A stretch of DNA of 64,000 nt, taken from assembly GCF_004522175.1 (NCBI RefSeq), contig NZ_SDEB01000012.1:1-64000 (forward strand), given 5' to 3'. The notes under the pieces were generated by a model that was given only the letters and a program-made list of their open reading frames with translations, did not search any database and had not been told where the DNA came from. This DNA is from Paracoccus ravus. GTDB lineage: Bacteria; Pseudomonadota; Alphaproteobacteria; Rhodobacterales; Rhodobacteraceae. Position 1 is the stretch's first letter, and every line of letters starts with the position of its first letter. A program made the translations under genes and the position numbers. Positions 29,084-38,588 of the stretch are shown piece by piece.

Positions 29084-29956
29084 ATGTGGATCCTGGTCAC
29101 GCTGGTCGCGGCGGCGGCCCAGACGGCGCGAAATGCGGCCCAGCGCGGCCTCTCGGTCGAGATCGGCACGATGGGCGCGACCGCGATCCGCTTCATCTTT
29201 GGCCTGCCTTTCGCCCTGCTGTTCCTGCTGGTCTGGGGGTTGTGGCATCCGCTCCCCTTGCCCGGCGGTCAGGCGCTGGGATGGATCCTGCTCGGCGCGA
29301 TCAGCCAGATCGCGGCGACGGCGCTGATGCTCGCGACGATGAAGAGCCGGGGCTTCGGGGTCACCACGGCCTTGATCAAGACCGAACCGGTGACGCTTGC
29401 GATCAGCGGCGCGATCCTTTTGGCCGAACCTCTGGGGCCGGGCCGGATGCTCGCCATTGCAACCGCGACCCTTGGGGTCTTGCTGATGTCGGGGGCGGAT
29501 TGGCGGCGCGGCGGCATCCGCGCCGCGCTCTTTGGCATCCTGGCCGGGGGGCTGTTCGGGCTGTCCGCCCTGGGCTTCCGCGCCGGGCTACTTGCCTTGC
29601 CGCAGGGGAATTTCGTCACCCGCTCGGCCACGGGACTGGTAACCAGCCTCGCCATTCAGACGGTTCTGATGCTGGCATGGCTGGGGATTGCCGACCGCCC
29701 GGCCCTGCGCGGCATCCTGCGCCATCTGGGAGGATCTTTCCGCGCAGGGTTCCTCGGGGCCTTTGCCTCGCTGTTCTGGTTCTTTGGCTTCACCCTGACA
29801 TCGGCGGCGAATGTCCGCACCTTGGCGCTGATCGAGGTGCCCATGGCGCAACTCGTCTCGGGCCGGGTGTTTCGCGAAGGGGTGACGCCCCGGCAAATGG
29901 CCGGCATGGCGCTGATCGTCGCCGGCGTGGGCTTGCTGATCTGGGTCAGTGCGTAA
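29084..29956 (+). CDS. DMT superfamily (EamA) transporter
   Basis: 290 aa with ten hydrophobic segments in two repeats, the EamA layout. The second repeat contains FASLFWFFGFTLTSAANVRTLALIEVPMAQL, including the conserved small-residue loop. Members export small metabolites or amino acids; the substrate is unknown. The start lies 2 nt after the hemE stop, so it is likely co-transcribed with hemE. Its tail overlaps the convergent LysE gene by 11 bp. Confidence 0.85.
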   Translation: MWILVTLVAAAAQTARNAAQRGLSVEIGTMGATAIRFIFGLPFALLFLLVWGLWHPLPLPGGQALGWILLGAISQIAATALMLATMKSRGFGVTTALIKTEPVTLAISGAILLAEPLGPGRMLAIATATLGVLLMSGADWRRGGIRAALFGILAGGLFGLSALGFRAGLLALPQGNFVTRSATGLVTSLAIQTVLMLAWLGIADRPALRGILRHLGGSFRAGFLGAFASLFWFFGFTLTSAANVRTLALIEVPMAQLVSGRVFREGVTPRQMAGMALIVAGVGLLIWVSA

Positions 29957-30539
29957 GCACGGGCAGCATCGAGCCGACCAGAAGCAGCGCCATGACCCGG
30001 TTAAAGAGCCGCATCCGCCCCGGATTGGAGAGAAAGCCCCGCATCCCCTGACCCATCGCGGCCCAGACCGCGACCGAGGGCAGGTTGATCAGCGTAAAGA
30101 CCACCGCCACCCCCAGCACACCACCCGCGCCCGAGGAATAGGCCGAAAGCGCGCCCAGCCCCATCATCCATGCCTTGGGATTGACCCATTGAAAGGCACA
30201 GGCCGCCAGAAAGCTCATGGGCCGCGCCGTTTTCGGCATATCATCCGCATCCGGCGCGGCGGAATGCGCGATTTTCCAGGCAAGCCAGAGCACATAGGCC
30301 AGACTCACCCATTTCAACCCTTGCGCGAGTAGTGGAATCGCGGCGATGATCCTATCTATGCCCAGACCAAGCAAGGCGACCATGGCTCCGAAACCCAGCG
30401 CGACCCCCAGCATATGTGGTAAGCTGCGCCTTAGCCCGAAATTTGCACCCGAGGCCATCAGCATCAGATTATTCGGCCCCGGCGTGACCGAGGTGACAAA
30501 GGCAAAGGCGATAAGGGCAAGAACGACCTGCTGAGACAT
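29946..30539 (-). CDS. LysE family amino-acid exporter
   Basis: 197 aa from the ATG at 30539; nine further codons upstream to 30566 are less likely. Five to six membrane segments are visible. The family N-terminus FAFVTSVTPGPNNLMLMASGANFGLRRSLPHMLGV contains the PGPN motif shared by LysE/RhtB exporters. It probably exports an amino acid or analogue. It diverges from an Lrp/AsnC regulator, the same arrangement as in many Lrp-controlled exporters, so that regulator likely controls it. Confidence 0.9.
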   Translation of the reverse strand: MSQQVVLALIAFAFVTSVTPGPNNLMLMASGANFGLRRSLPHMLGVALGFGAMVALLGLGIDRIIAAIPLLAQGLKWVSLAYVLWLAWKIAHSAAPDADDMPKTARPMSFLAACAFQWVNPKAWMMGLGALSAYSSGAGGVLGVAVVFTLINLPSVAVWAAMGQGMRGFLSNPGRMRLFNRVMALLLVGSMLPVLTH

Positions 30540-30619
30540 GTGATTTCCGATTCGGCTACTGCGCAATTATATTCTTATCTGTCCGCAATTTCTGATTTAT
30601 TGTGGAAATGGAATTTGAA

Positions 30620-31084
30620 ATGGCACAACCAGAACCCGAAACTGACCCAATTTCTGCTCAAATATTGCAGATCCTCGCGCGCAATGGCCGCATCCCGAAT
30701 CAGCAGCTTGCCGCCGAGATCGGCTTGTCACCCTCGGCCTGCTTGCGCCGGGTGCAGGAGCTAGAGCGCCGTGGCGCGATCGCGGGCTATCGCGCCGTGA
30801 TCCATCCGGCAGCGCGCGAGGCCGGCTTTACCGCTTATGTCACCGTGGGCCTCGCGCGCCATTCCAACGAGGCGCAGCTGGCTTTCGAGCGCGCCTGCCT
30901 TGCCGCACCGCAGGTTCGCGAATGCCATAATATCACCGGTTCGGTCGAATATCTGCTGCGGGTCGAGGTGCGCGATCTCGAATCCTATCGCCGCTTCCAT
31001 AGCGATGTGTTGGGGGCCTTCCCGCAGATCGCGACCATCACCACCCATGTCGTGATGGGCTCGCCCAAAGATGAGCGGGCCTGA
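30620..31084 (+). CDS. Lrp/AsnC family transcriptional regulator
   Basis: About 154 aa from the ATG at 30620; ATG 30608 and GTG 30602 are in frame and also possible. The N-terminal HTH is ILQILARNGRIPNQQLAAEIGLSPSACLRRVQELE (about 15-49). The C-terminal RAM/ligand domain has AYVTVGLA, ECHNITGSVEYLLRVEVRDLESYRRF and TTHVVM. It senses an amino acid and likely controls the divergent LysE exporter. The 80-bp intergenic region is AT-rich with several TA steps, suited to overlapping promoters. Confidence 0.92.
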   Translation: MAQPEPETDPISAQILQILARNGRIPNQQLAAEIGLSPSACLRRVQELERRGAIAGYRAVIHPAAREAGFTAYVTVGLARHSNEAQLAFERACLAAPQVRECHNITGSVEYLLRVEVRDLESYRRFHSDVLGAFPQIATITTHVVMGSPKDERA

Positions 31085-31125
31085 TGCCCCTTTCGCGGGG
31101 GCGAGGCACGGGCTAACAGGGGGGC

Positions 31126-32661
31126 ATGACCCTGCCCAGCCTTTCCCCCGACCAGGCCGAAGCCTGGGATGCGCTTGCTGCCACACTCGCGGAAGCGGGC
31201 ATCGACCTGCATAGCGAGGAAGTCTCGCCGCCCTCGCCCGGCAAGGGCAAGGTGATGGCGGTGATCGGCAAGGCCGGTTCGGGCAAGACCTTGCTTCTGG
31301 CCGAGTTGACCAAGGCGCTGAAAGAGGCCGGGGCCGATATCATCTCGGGCGATTACGAGGGCAAGAAACGCAAGGACCGCCGCACCGTCGCGATCCTTGC
31401 CCCGACCAACAAGGCGGCCTTCGTCTTGCGGATGCGCGGCGTGCCCGCGACGACGATCCACCGCATCCTTTACACCCCGGTCTATGACCCGGAATATGAG
31501 CGCATCGCCGATTGGCTGACCGGCGCGGGCCCCCGCCCGGTCGTCGAGGGCGTAGTCGAAGGGCTGACCGATGCCGCTCTGGACCGCGCCAAGGCGTTTT
31601 ACGACCAACACGCCTCGATCCCCGGCGCTTTGGCGGCGGCGGGGCTGCGCGGCTCGGATTTCATCCGCGGCTGGAAGCGGCGCGAGGAAGGGCTGGATGT
31701 CGGGCTGATCGACGAGGCCTCGATGCTGGACGAACGCCAATTCGAGGATCTGCGCGAGATCTTCCCGGTGCTGATCCTGTTCGGCGACCCGGCGCAGCTG
31801 GCCCCTGTCGGGCAGTCGGGCGAGATGGTCTTCGACAAGCTGGCGAAGTCGCAGCGGCTGGAACTGTCGCGCATCCACCGCCAGACCGATGACAGCCCGA
31901 TCCTCGACCTCGCCCATGCTCTGGCCGATCCGCAGCTTGATTTCCCCGAATTCGAACGCATGGTCCGTGAAGCCGCCCAACGCGATGATCGCGTCGTCTG
32001 GGCCGAGCGCGTCGAGAGTGACCTGATGGCGCAAAGCCCGGTCCTGGTTTGGCGCAATGTCACGCGTGTGAAGCTGATCCAAGCCTTTCGTTCAGCCTAT
32101 GGCGCGCCGGGAGATGCGCTTTTGCCGGGCGAACCCCTGATCTGCGACGGGCTGGAACTGCCGCTCAAGCACCGCAAGAAGCGCATCGACCTCGAGGCCC
32201 GAGGCCTGATCAAGGGCGCGCAGGTGATCTATCTGGGACCGGGGCGCAAGCCCGGCTTCTCGCGCCTGCATGTCGTGGGGGCCGAAGACCCACGCCTGTC
32301 CGCCGCCTCGATCGTCAAGATCGAGATGCCCGATGTCGAAGAGCCCTTCATCCCCTATGCCGCGCGCATGGGCGCGACCTTCCTGCATGGCGCGGCGGTG
32401 ACGATCCACAAGGCGCAAGGTTCGCAATGGCCCGATGTGCAGGTGTTTGGCCCCGATATTTCCGCCGCCGCCTGGTCGGGCCGGACCGAGGCCGGCGTGC
32501 CCCTGTGGAAGCGCCTGACCTATGTCGCGATCACCCGCGCACAAGAACGGCTTTACTGGATCGTGCGCTCACGGCTCGCGCGGCCCAGCGCGCCGCTGGG
32601 CATAGATCATCTGGATAACGGCCCCGCGCCGCTGTCGCTTTCCGTCGAAACCGAGGACTAG
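31126..32661 (+). CDS. RecD-like / UvrD-type ATP-dependent DNA helicase
   Basis: 511 aa SF1 helicase. Walker A is IGKAGSGKTLLL (about 47-58). A Q/APTNKAAF segment (motif Ia) and the GLIDEASMLD Walker B are followed by GDPAQLAPVG (motif III), VTIHKAQGSQW (motif V) and YVAITRAQERLYWI (motif VI). This is the RecD/TraI-like helicase of many alphaproteobacteria, distinct from RecD of RecBCD because no recB or recC is nearby. It probably unwinds or processes DNA in repair. Its stop codon and that of the convergent EcsC gene are the two halves of one CTAG (32658-32661). Confidence 0.88.
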   Translation: MTLPSLSPDQAEAWDALAATLAEAGIDLHSEEVSPPSPGKGKVMAVIGKAGSGKTLLLAELTKALKEAGADIISGDYEGKKRKDRRTVAILAPTNKAAFVLRMRGVPATTIHRILYTPVYDPEYERIADWLTGAGPRPVVEGVVEGLTDAALDRAKAFYDQHASIPGALAAAGLRGSDFIRGWKRREEGLDVGLIDEASMLDERQFEDLREIFPVLILFGDPAQLAPVGQSGEMVFDKLAKSQRLELSRIHRQTDDSPILDLAHALADPQLDFPEFERMVREAAQRDDRVVWAERVESDLMAQSPVLVWRNVTRVKLIQAFRSAYGAPGDALLPGEPLICDGLELPLKHRKKRIDLEARGLIKGAQVIYLGPGRKPGFSRLHVVGAEDPRLSAASIVKIEMPDVEEPFIPYAARMGATFLHGAAVTIHKAQGSQWPDVQVFGPDISAAAWSGRTEAGVPLWKRLTYVAITRAQERLYWIVRSRLARPSAPLGIDHLDNGPAPLSLSVETED

Positions 32662-33482
32662 GCGCTGGCCCGCGTCACATCGCGGCCGGTCGAGCCGGGG
32701 CGGATCTGCTCCATGCGCAGCAAAAGCGCCTCGATCAGCGCTTCGCGCGGCAGGCCGGTTTCCTGCGACATGCGCAGCAAACCGAACTGGACGCGGGCAA
32801 TTTCCTGATAATAGCGGGTGAAATTGTAATTGATCGCCGCGCCCGCCACCGCGCCGAAGATCGGCACCGTCTGCGCCGCAAGCTTTTGCGCGAGCGAGGT
32901 GGAAAGCTTCGGCGCAACCCGCGCGATCAGCGTCTGGATGGTCTGGCCGGTGATCGACATGCGCGCCGCGAGCAGCCCCAGATCCGCGCCCTCATCCTTG
33001 GAAAGCGGCCCGGCCGAGGCGAAAATGCCCAGAGCCTCGCGCCGTGCCAGATCGCTATCCGGGTCCAGCCCATGCTCGGCGGCGATATCCATGATCGCCC
33101 GCAAGAGCAGCGTGACGGTGATCGGCAATTCCAGCGTGGCCCCGGCAATGCCCGCGAAACCGCCCACCGCGCCCGAGGTCGTCGACAGCATCCGGTTGAA
33201 CCAGTCGCCGCGCTCGGCCATTACGCCGCGAGAGCGCGAGGCCGCATCAAAGGCCCGGTTCAACGCCGCCAAGGTCAGCTTGTCCATGCGCGAGCGCACC
33301 GGCTTGGGCAGGCGCTCGATCATGCCTTCGGCCTTGTCGCCCACGGCATTCATCACCTCCATGGCGATGCCCCCGGCATGGAGATAGCGCCGCGCGAGGC
33401 GGTCTATCTCGGCGTGAATCGTGGGATCGGTGATCGGCGGCAGCACGGCTTGAGCGGTCGAAACTGGGCGATGATCGGACAT
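32658..33482 (-). CDS. EcsC family protein
   Basis: 274 aa from the ATG at 33482; the frame extends 19 codons upstream without support. Hydrophobic glycine-rich segments lie at about 95-130 (GAVGGFAGIAGATLELPITVTLLLRAI) and 200-225 (QTVPIFGAVAGAAINYNFTRYYQE). The second block, with the NYNFTRYYQEIAR motif, is characteristic of EcsC-like proteins. EcsC is named after the third gene of a Bacillus ABC transporter operon but stand-alone members in proteobacteria have unknown function. It shares the CTAG stop overlap with the helicase gene. Confidence 0.85.
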   Translation of the reverse strand: MSDHRPVSTAQAVLPPITDPTIHAEIDRLARRYLHAGGIAMEVMNAVGDKAEGMIERLPKPVRSRMDKLTLAALNRAFDAASRSRGVMAERGDWFNRMLSTTSGAVGGFAGIAGATLELPITVTLLLRAIMDIAAEHGLDPDSDLARREALGIFASAGPLSKDEGADLGLLAARMSITGQTIQTLIARVAPKLSTSLAQKLAAQTVPIFGAVAGAAINYNFTRYYQEIARVQFGLLRMSQETGLPREALIEALLLRMEQIRPGSTGRDVTRASA

Positions 33483-33621
33483 CCTGAGACACTGGCCTTT
33501 TCTGAAACGGCCCGGATTTGCGGGACCTAGGGGAAACATAGATGGGGCTTCAGGGGTTCCTTTTCACCCGCGCCTGAGCGGAAAAACGAAACCCTCCCTC
33601 CCGATGATGAAGGAACAGGAT

Positions 33622-34083
33622 GTGAGAACCATCGCCATAACAATATGTTCCACGCTGAGCGCTGTGGCGCTGCTGGCGCTGCCGGGCTTTGCGCAGGAGG
33701 TCCCGAACCTCGCCGATCTGGGCCGCGACCCCGCCTTGACCTCGGCCTTCGAGACGATGACCAAGGGTCGCCTTCTGCCGGCATGGCGCCGCGAAGGCAT
33801 GGTCACCAGCCCGGCGCAAAAGGTCCGTTTCGACGGCAGGGATTGGCTCGTCATGGCGGGCTGCAAGCCGCATCACTGTGCGGCTGATCAGATCGCCGTG
33901 ATCTGGTCGCCCGAGACCGGGGCCATGCATGGCGTTTTGTCCCAGACGCAGGCCGAGGGTCAGCAAATCCTGCATTGGTTGAATATCGGCGGCGGCGCGG
34001 AATCGATCGACGGCCGCACCATCCTGTTCGCAGCATTGACGGGCAGTCTTGCGAACCACCCGCAGGGCTTTGATTACGATTGA
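33622..34083 (+). CDS. Ivy-type lysozyme inhibitor, exported
   Basis: 153 aa. I place the start at GTG 33622 because AAGGA stands seven bases ahead and it gives the canonical signal peptide MRTIAITICSTLSAVALLALPGFAQ; the ATG pair at 33604/33607 has no ribosome site. The loop CKPHHC (about 79-84) followed by ADQIAVIWSPE is the lysozyme-inhibiting loop of the Ivy family (inhibitor of vertebrate C-type lysozyme). It acts in the periplasm against host or competitor lysozymes. Its tail overlaps the convergent acetyltransferase gene by 10 bp. Confidence 0.88.
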   Translation: MRTIAITICSTLSAVALLALPGFAQEVPNLADLGRDPALTSAFETMTKGRLLPAWRREGMVTSPAQKVRFDGRDWLVMAGCKPHHCAADQIAVIWSPETGAMHGVLSQTQAEGQQILHWLNIGGGAESIDGRTILFAALTGSLANHPQGFDYD

Positions 34084-34658
34084 GCCGAAAGCTTCTCGGA
34101 GGCGCGCGCCTCCGTCTCGGCGCGGCTTTCGCCTCGCGGAAGCCGATCCGCATCGACGGCGGCGGGGTGATCTGCCAACTGGCGCGTGACATGTCCGGTC
34201 ACGCCCGTCCAAGCGCCTGCGACCAGTTCCAGACCCAGCACACGGTCGGGATTGGTCGGAGGCGGCATCTCGACGCCTTCAAGCTTTTCAAAGCCGAAAC
34301 GACTGTAATAGGGCAGATCGCCGACCAGCATGACCCTTTGCCAGCCCAATTCGCGGGCCCGGGCAAGGCTCTCGCGCATCAGAAGCGCCCCCAGCCCCTC
34401 GCCCTGCGTGGTCGGGTGGACCGCGACCGGACCCAGCAGCAGCACCGCGTCATCCCCGATCCGGACCGGCCAATAGCGGATCGCACCGAGCAGCACCCCG
34501 GTCCCGTCGCGTAGCACCAGACACAGGTCCGAGACATGCGGCACGCCCTCTCGCAATCGGTATGAGGAAAGCGCCGTTCGGCCCGGCGCGAAGCACAGGT
34601 CCAGAAGTGCCTCGACTTCAGGCGTGTCGTGATCGGTCTCGGGGCAGAGTTGGTACAT
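34074..34658 (-). CDS. GNAT family N-acetyltransferase (YhbS-like)
   Basis: 194 aa from the ATG at 34658, which follows GGGAG by five bases. The acetyl-CoA core is LLGPVAVHPTTQGEGLGALLMRESL (motif A; Q/R-x-x-G-x-G/A) near 87-111, followed by LVGDLPYYSRFGFEKLEG, a YhbS-like block. Substrate unknown. A second, larger acetyltransferase with a similar core and GDPAYYRRFGF block is at 39162. It converges with the Ivy gene, overlapping by 10 bp. Confidence 0.85.
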   Translation of the reverse strand: MYQLCPETDHDTPEVEALLDLCFAPGRTALSSYRLREGVPHVSDLCLVLRDGTGVLLGAIRYWPVRIGDDAVLLLGPVAVHPTTQGEGLGALLMRESLARARELGWQRVMLVGDLPYYSRFGFEKLEGVEMPPPTNPDRVLGLELVAGAWTGVTGHVTRQLADHPAAVDADRLPRGESRAETEARASEKLSAQS

Positions 34659-34880
34659 CGAATCTCCCGCTGGGATGGTCCGGCACTGCTTGGCCCGACC
34701 GGAGCGCCCCGTTATCATGCGATCGGCATTGCGCAAACATCTGTTGCGCGCCAGCTTGACAAATTATTCGTGACGCCTTGGTAAAGCCCTGCCGCTTGAC
34801 GCGCGCCGGGCTGGCGGGCAGATCGTTGAGGTCACGCCGCGCGGCCGGGTCGCATCCGGCACAGGATCCGAGGAAACAGC

Positions 34881-35477
34881 ATGTTCTATCGCCCCGAGGC
34901 CGGTCACGGCCTGCCGCATAATCCGCTGAATGCCATCGTCGCCCCCCGGCCCATCGGCTGGATCTCGACCCGTGGCCATCTGGGCGACAATCTCGCGCCC
35001 TATTCCTTCTTCAACCTGACCGCCTATGTGCCCCCGCAGGTGATGTTCGCCTCGACCAATGCCAAGCCCGACCGGCCCGGCACCAAGGACAGCGTGGCCC
35101 AGATCGCCGAAACCCGGGTTTTCTGCGTCAATATTGCCGATGGCGCGATGCGCGATCAGGTCAATGCCAGTTCCGCCGCCCTGCCTGCCGGGGTCAGCGA
35201 ATTCGAGGCCGCAGGCATCGAGGCCGCCGAATGCGAGACTATCGACTGCCCGCGCGTGGCGGGGGCGGCCGCCGCGCTCGAATGCCGGATGACACGCATC
35301 ATCCGCCTCGCGGGGCAGGCCAATATCATGGTTCTGGGCGTCGTGACCGGCATCCATCTGCGCGAGGATTGCGTGATCGACGGTCGGTTCGATTTGCGCC
35401 GTAACGGCTGGCTGGCGCGCCTTGGTTACAAGGATTACACGGCCGTGACTGAAACTTTCGAAATGGAGCGACCCTGA
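34881..35477 (+). CDS. Flavin reductase-like (FMN-binding split barrel) protein
   Basis: 198 aa. [40 protein letters not shown] (about 17-56) is the FMN-binding part of the flavin-reductase domain. [17 protein letters not shown] and [18 protein letters not shown] complete the family. It reduces or binds FMN; some members act as partner of monooxygenases, but none is adjacent. GAGGAAACAGC precedes the ATG. Its stop overlaps the apt start by one base (TGATG), so the two are coupled. Confidence 0.85.
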   Translation: MFYRPEAGHGLPHNPLNAIVAPRPIGWISTRGHLGDNLAPYSFFNLTAYVPPQVMFASTNAKPDRPGTKDSVAQIAETRVFCVNIADGAMRDQVNASSAALPAGVSEFEAAGIEAAECETIDCPRVAGAAAALECRMTRIIRLAGQANIMVLGVVTGIHLREDCVIDGRFDLRRNGWLARLGYKDYTAVTETFEMERP

Positions 35478-36037
35478 TGGACAAACCGGCCAAGCGCAGC
35501 CGTGATACCCGCGAGGTCCGTGACTATATCCGCACGATCGTGGACTTCCCCAAGGAAGGCATCATCTTTCGCGACGTGACCACGCTTTTCGCCGATGCAC
35601 GCGGCTTCCGCATGGCGGTGGACCAGCTGCTTTCGCCCTATGCCGGCGAGCCGATCGACAAGGTCGTGGGCCTCGAGGCGCGCGGCTTCATCCTTGGCGG
35701 CGCGGTGGCGCATCAGCTTTCCGTGGGCTTCGTGCCGATCCGCAAGAAGGGCAAGCTGCCCGGCGCGGTCATCAGTCAAGCCTATGCGCTGGAATATGGC
35801 GAGGCTGTCGTGGAGATCCACAATGACGCGCTGAAGCCGGGCGATCGTGTGCTGATCGTCGATGACCTGCTGGCGACCGGCGGCACGGCGGCGGCGGGGA
35901 TCTCGCTTTGCGAGAAGCTTGGGGCCGAAGTGATCGGCTGCGCCTTTGTCATCGACCTGCCGGAACTGGGCGGTCGGGCGCTTCTGGAAGGCATGGGCCA
36001 CGAGGTCCATGCCCTGACCGCCTTCGACGGCGCCTGA
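35477..36037 (+). CDS. apt: Adenine phosphoribosyltransferase
   Basis: 186 aa. [19 protein letters not shown] (about 63-81) is the flexible loop and adenine pocket. [17 protein letters not shown] (about 125-141) is the PRPP-binding motif. It converts adenine and PRPP to AMP. It is coupled to the preceding flavin reductase gene and precedes ispH by 37 bp. Confidence 0.97.
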   Translation: MDKPAKRSRDTREVRDYIRTIVDFPKEGIIFRDVTTLFADARGFRMAVDQLLSPYAGEPIDKVVGLEARGFILGGAVAHQLSVGFVPIRKKGKLPGAVISQAYALEYGEAVVEIHNDALKPGDRVLIVDDLLATGGTAAAGISLCEKLGAEVIGCAFVIDLPELGGRALLEGMGHEVHALTAFDGA

Positions 36038-36074
36038 TCTTGCGGCGCACGGGACGGATCGCTAGGTGAGGGAC

Positions 36075-37025
36075 ATGGACAAGAAACCGCCTTTGACCCT
36101 TTACCTTGCCGCCCCGCGCGGCTTCTGCGCGGGCGTCGACCGCGCGATCAAGATCGTCGAGATGGCGCTGCAGAAATGGGGCGCTCCGGTCTATGTGCGC
36201 CACGAGATCGTGCACAACAAGTTCGTGGTGGACAGCTTGCGCGACAAGGGCGCGATCTTCGTCGAAGAACTGGACGAATGTCCGGATGACCGCCCGGTGA
36301 TCTTCTCGGCCCATGGCGTCCCAAAGGCCGTCCCCGCCGAGGCCCGCCGCCGCGAAATGGTCTATGTCGACGCGACCTGCCCCCTTGTCAGCAAGGTCCA
36401 TGTCGAGGCCGAGCGCCATCATGCCGCCGGCCTGCAAATGGTCATGATCGGCCATGAGGGCCATCCCGAGGTTCTGGGCACGATGGGCCAGCTTCCCGAG
36501 GGCGAGGTCCTGCTGGTCGAGACCGTCGAGGATGTGGCGGGCATCCTGCCCCGCGACCCCGAAAGGCTGGCCTTCATCACCCAGACGACGCTGTCGGTCG
36601 ATGACACGGCAGCCATTGTCGCGGCGCTTCAGGCTCGTTTCCCCGCCATTATCGGCCCGGCCAAGGAGGACATCTGCTACGCCACCACCAACCGTCAGGC
36701 CTCGGTCAAGGCGATTGCCGGGCAGATCGACGCGCTTTTCGTGATCGGCGCGCCGAACAGCTCGAATTCGCGCCGCCTCGTCGAGGTCGGCTCGGCGGCG
36801 GGCTGCGACTATTCCCAGCTTGTCATGCGCGCCGACCAGATCGACTGGCGCGCGATCGAGGGCATCCGCTCGGTCGGTGTCACCGCAGGTGCCAGCGCGC
36901 CGGAAGTGCTCGTCGACGAGGTCGTCGATGCTTTCCGCGACCGCTACGATGTGACCGTGGAACTGGTCGAGACCGCCCGCGAGAATGTCGAGTTCAAGGT
37001 TCCCCGCGTGCTGCGCGAGGCCTGA
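36075..37025 (+). CDS. ispH: 4-hydroxy-3-methylbut-2-enyl diphosphate reductase
   Basis: 316 aa from the ATG at 36075, two bases after GAGGG; an in-frame GTG three codons upstream is possible. The 4Fe-4S cysteines are in [10 protein letters not shown] (Cys18), [10 protein letters not shown] (Cys102) and [18 protein letters not shown] (about 127-131) carries the catalytic Glu and His. It makes isopentenyl and dimethylallyl diphosphate in the MEP pathway. Full length and intact. Confidence 0.96.
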   Translation: MDKKPPLTLYLAAPRGFCAGVDRAIKIVEMALQKWGAPVYVRHEIVHNKFVVDSLRDKGAIFVEELDECPDDRPVIFSAHGVPKAVPAEARRREMVYVDATCPLVSKVHVEAERHHAAGLQMVMIGHEGHPEVLGTMGQLPEGEVLLVETVEDVAGILPRDPERLAFITQTTLSVDDTAAIVAALQARFPAIIGPAKEDICYATTNRQASVKAIAGQIDALFVIGAPNSSNSRRLVEVGSAAGCDYSQLVMRADQIDWRAIEGIRSVGVTAGASAPEVLVDEVVDAFRDRYDVTVELVETARENVEFKVPRVLREA

Positions 37026-37116
37026 AGCCCAAGATTTCAGCCGAGGGTCCTTTCTGCTATCCTGCCCTGCATCCGCCGCGACCATGCGGGTCGCGGCGCT
37101 CAGGGAGTGATCCGGC

Positions 37117-37452
37117 ATGACCGTCTATCTGATCGCTGAACTCAAAGTGACCGACGAGGCCTGGCTTCCGGGCTATGTGGCCCATGTCCATGAAATCGCC
37201 GCGCGGCATGGCGGCCGCTACCTGTCGCGCAGCACCAATATCGAGACGCTCGAAGGCGAGCCCCGCGATCTCACCGGCATCGCGCTGCTCGAATTCCCCT
37301 CGCGCGAGAATGTCATGGCCCTGATGCATGATCCGGAATATGCGCCCTATCGCGCCGCGCGCCACAAGGGCTCTGTGTCACATTACCGCCTGATCGATGA
37401 CAGCGATATCGCGGGCGCGATCCCCTATCTGGCCAAGCCCTGCTCCGCGTGA
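37117..37452 (+). CDS. DUF1330 family protein, paralogue 1
   Basis: 111 aa beginning MTVYLIAELKVTDEAWLPGY. The DUF1330 fold is a dimeric alpha+beta ferredoxin-like barrel. GRYLSRSTNIETLEGEP and the histidine-containing RHKGSVSHYRLID are the conserved blocks; biochemical function unknown. It is the first of two tandem copies, and the second is about 60% identical. A TATCCT element lies 54 bp upstream of the start. Confidence 0.9.
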   Translation: MTVYLIAELKVTDEAWLPGYVAHVHEIAARHGGRYLSRSTNIETLEGEPRDLTGIALLEFPSRENVMALMHDPEYAPYRAARHKGSVSHYRLIDDSDIAGAIPYLAKPCSA

Positions 37453-37471
37453 AGATCGCCCAATTGTCCAA

Positions 37472-37501
37472 TTGAAACAGATCTGCTTCGGCCACTATCC
37501 T
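37472..37501 (+). promoter_or_regulatory. Candidate promoter of DUF1330 paralogue 2
   Basis: TTGAAA (37472-37477) and TATCCT (37496-37501) are separated by 18 bp. The sequence around the -10, CTATCCTGCCC, also occurs upstream of paralogue 1 (37057-37067), so the regulatory region appears to have been duplicated along with the gene, although the upstream half has diverged. Confidence 0.45.
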
Positions 37502-37543
37502 GCCCAGGCCGCCGCGTGGCGGAACAAGGGGAGGAGAACCCGA

Positions 37544-37870
37544 ATGACTGTCTTTCTGATCGCCGAGGTGAAGGTGACCGATGACGCGTGGATTCCTGAA
37601 TATGCGGCCCGGGTCCATGACATTGCAGCCAAGCATAATGGCCGCTACCTGTCGCGCAGCGGCAGCATCGAGACGCTCGAAGGCGAAAAGACCGACGAGA
37701 CCCTGATCGCTCTGATCCAGTTCCCGACCCGGGATGACGCAATGGGCTTCGTCAATTGCGAGGAATACGCCCCCTTCGGCAAGGCCCGTCAGGAGGGCTC
37801 GGTCAGCCATTTCCGCCTGATCGACGATACCGACATCGCCGGCACGATCCCCTATCTGGCCAACCCCTGA
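37544..37870 (+). CDS. DUF1330 family protein, paralogue 2
   Basis: 108 aa from the ATG at 37544, preceded by GGAGGAG; the in-frame start 49 codons upstream overlaps paralogue 1 and is rejected. It starts MTVFLIAEVKVTDDAWIPEY and keeps GRYLSRSGSIETLEGEK and GSVSHFRLIDDTDIAG. It is clearly a tandem duplicate of the preceding gene, with the N- and C-terminal thirds best conserved and the middle diverged. No enzymatic function is known. Confidence 0.88.
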   Translation: MTVFLIAEVKVTDDAWIPEYAARVHDIAAKHNGRYLSRSGSIETLEGEKTDETLIALIQFPTRDDAMGFVNCEEYAPFGKARQEGSVSHFRLIDDTDIAGTIPYLANP

Positions 37871-37879
37871 CCCCCGCGC

Positions 37880-37901
37880 GGGCGGCTGGCTCTGGCCGCC
37901 C
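37880..37901 (+). terminator. Weak hairpin after the DUF1330 pair
   Basis: GGGCGGC and GCCGCCC form a 7-bp stem with an 8-nt loop shortly after the paralogue 2 stop. No T tract follows, so termination is uncertain. Confidence 0.35.
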
Positions 37902-37982
37902 ACGACCTTCCCGCCTATAGTGGCCGCCGACCCTCCCGGCGATTTGCGGGCAAGGGACGGCTTTCAGCAAACGGGACAGGAC

Positions 37983-38588
37983 ATGCGCCTTTATTCAATG
38001 CCTTCCTCGGGGAACAGCTACAAGGTCCGGCTGCTTCTGTCGCTTTTGGACCGCGATTGCGAAATGATCCCGGTCGAGTCGGACTCCCCCGCGATCGAGC
38101 AGGCCAAGGCCGCAGGTGCCCTGCCCTTCGGCAAGGCCCCGGTTCTGGAACTGGATGATGGCCGCTTGCTGCCGGAATCGAATGCGATCCTGTGCTGGCT
38201 GGGCGAAGGCACGGATTTCATCCCCGCCGATCCCTTCCTGCGCGCCGAGATGCTGTCTTGGATGTTCTGGGAGCAGAACCAGCATGAGGGCGTCATCGCC
38301 GTGCGCGGCGCGCTGCTTTTCTATCCTGCCCGCCGCCACCTCGCCACGCCCGAGCGCATGGCGGAACTTCTGGAACGCGGCCATGCTTTGCTCCAGATCA
38401 TGGAGAACCGCCTGACGGGTCGCGAATGGTTGGTCGGCGAGGCCGCGAGCGTCGCCGATATCTGCCTTTACGGCTACACCCATACCGCAGGCACGCGCAG
38501 CGGCTTTGATATGGACCGCTTCCCGGCCATCAACGCATGGATCGCGCGCATCGCCGCCCTGCCCGGCTATAAGGGCCTCGAGGCATGA
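37983..38588 (+). CDS. Glutathione S-transferase family protein
   Basis: 201 aa from the ATG at 37983; the upstream in-frame extension is unsupported. The thioredoxin-like part starts [23 protein letters not shown] and has the cis-Pro turn [11 protein letters not shown] and the glutathione-contact motif [14 protein letters not shown] helical C-terminal domain follows with [14 protein letters not shown]. It conjugates or reduces with glutathione; substrate unknown. Its stop overlaps rnhA (ATGA). Confidence 0.9.
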   Translation: MRLYSMPSSGNSYKVRLLLSLLDRDCEMIPVESDSPAIEQAKAAGALPFGKAPVLELDDGRLLPESNAILCWLGEGTDFIPADPFLRAEMLSWMFWEQNQHEGVIAVRGALLFYPARRHLATPERMAELLERGHALLQIMENRLTGREWLVGEAASVADICLYGYTHTAGTRSGFDMDRFPAINAWIARIAALPGYKGLEA

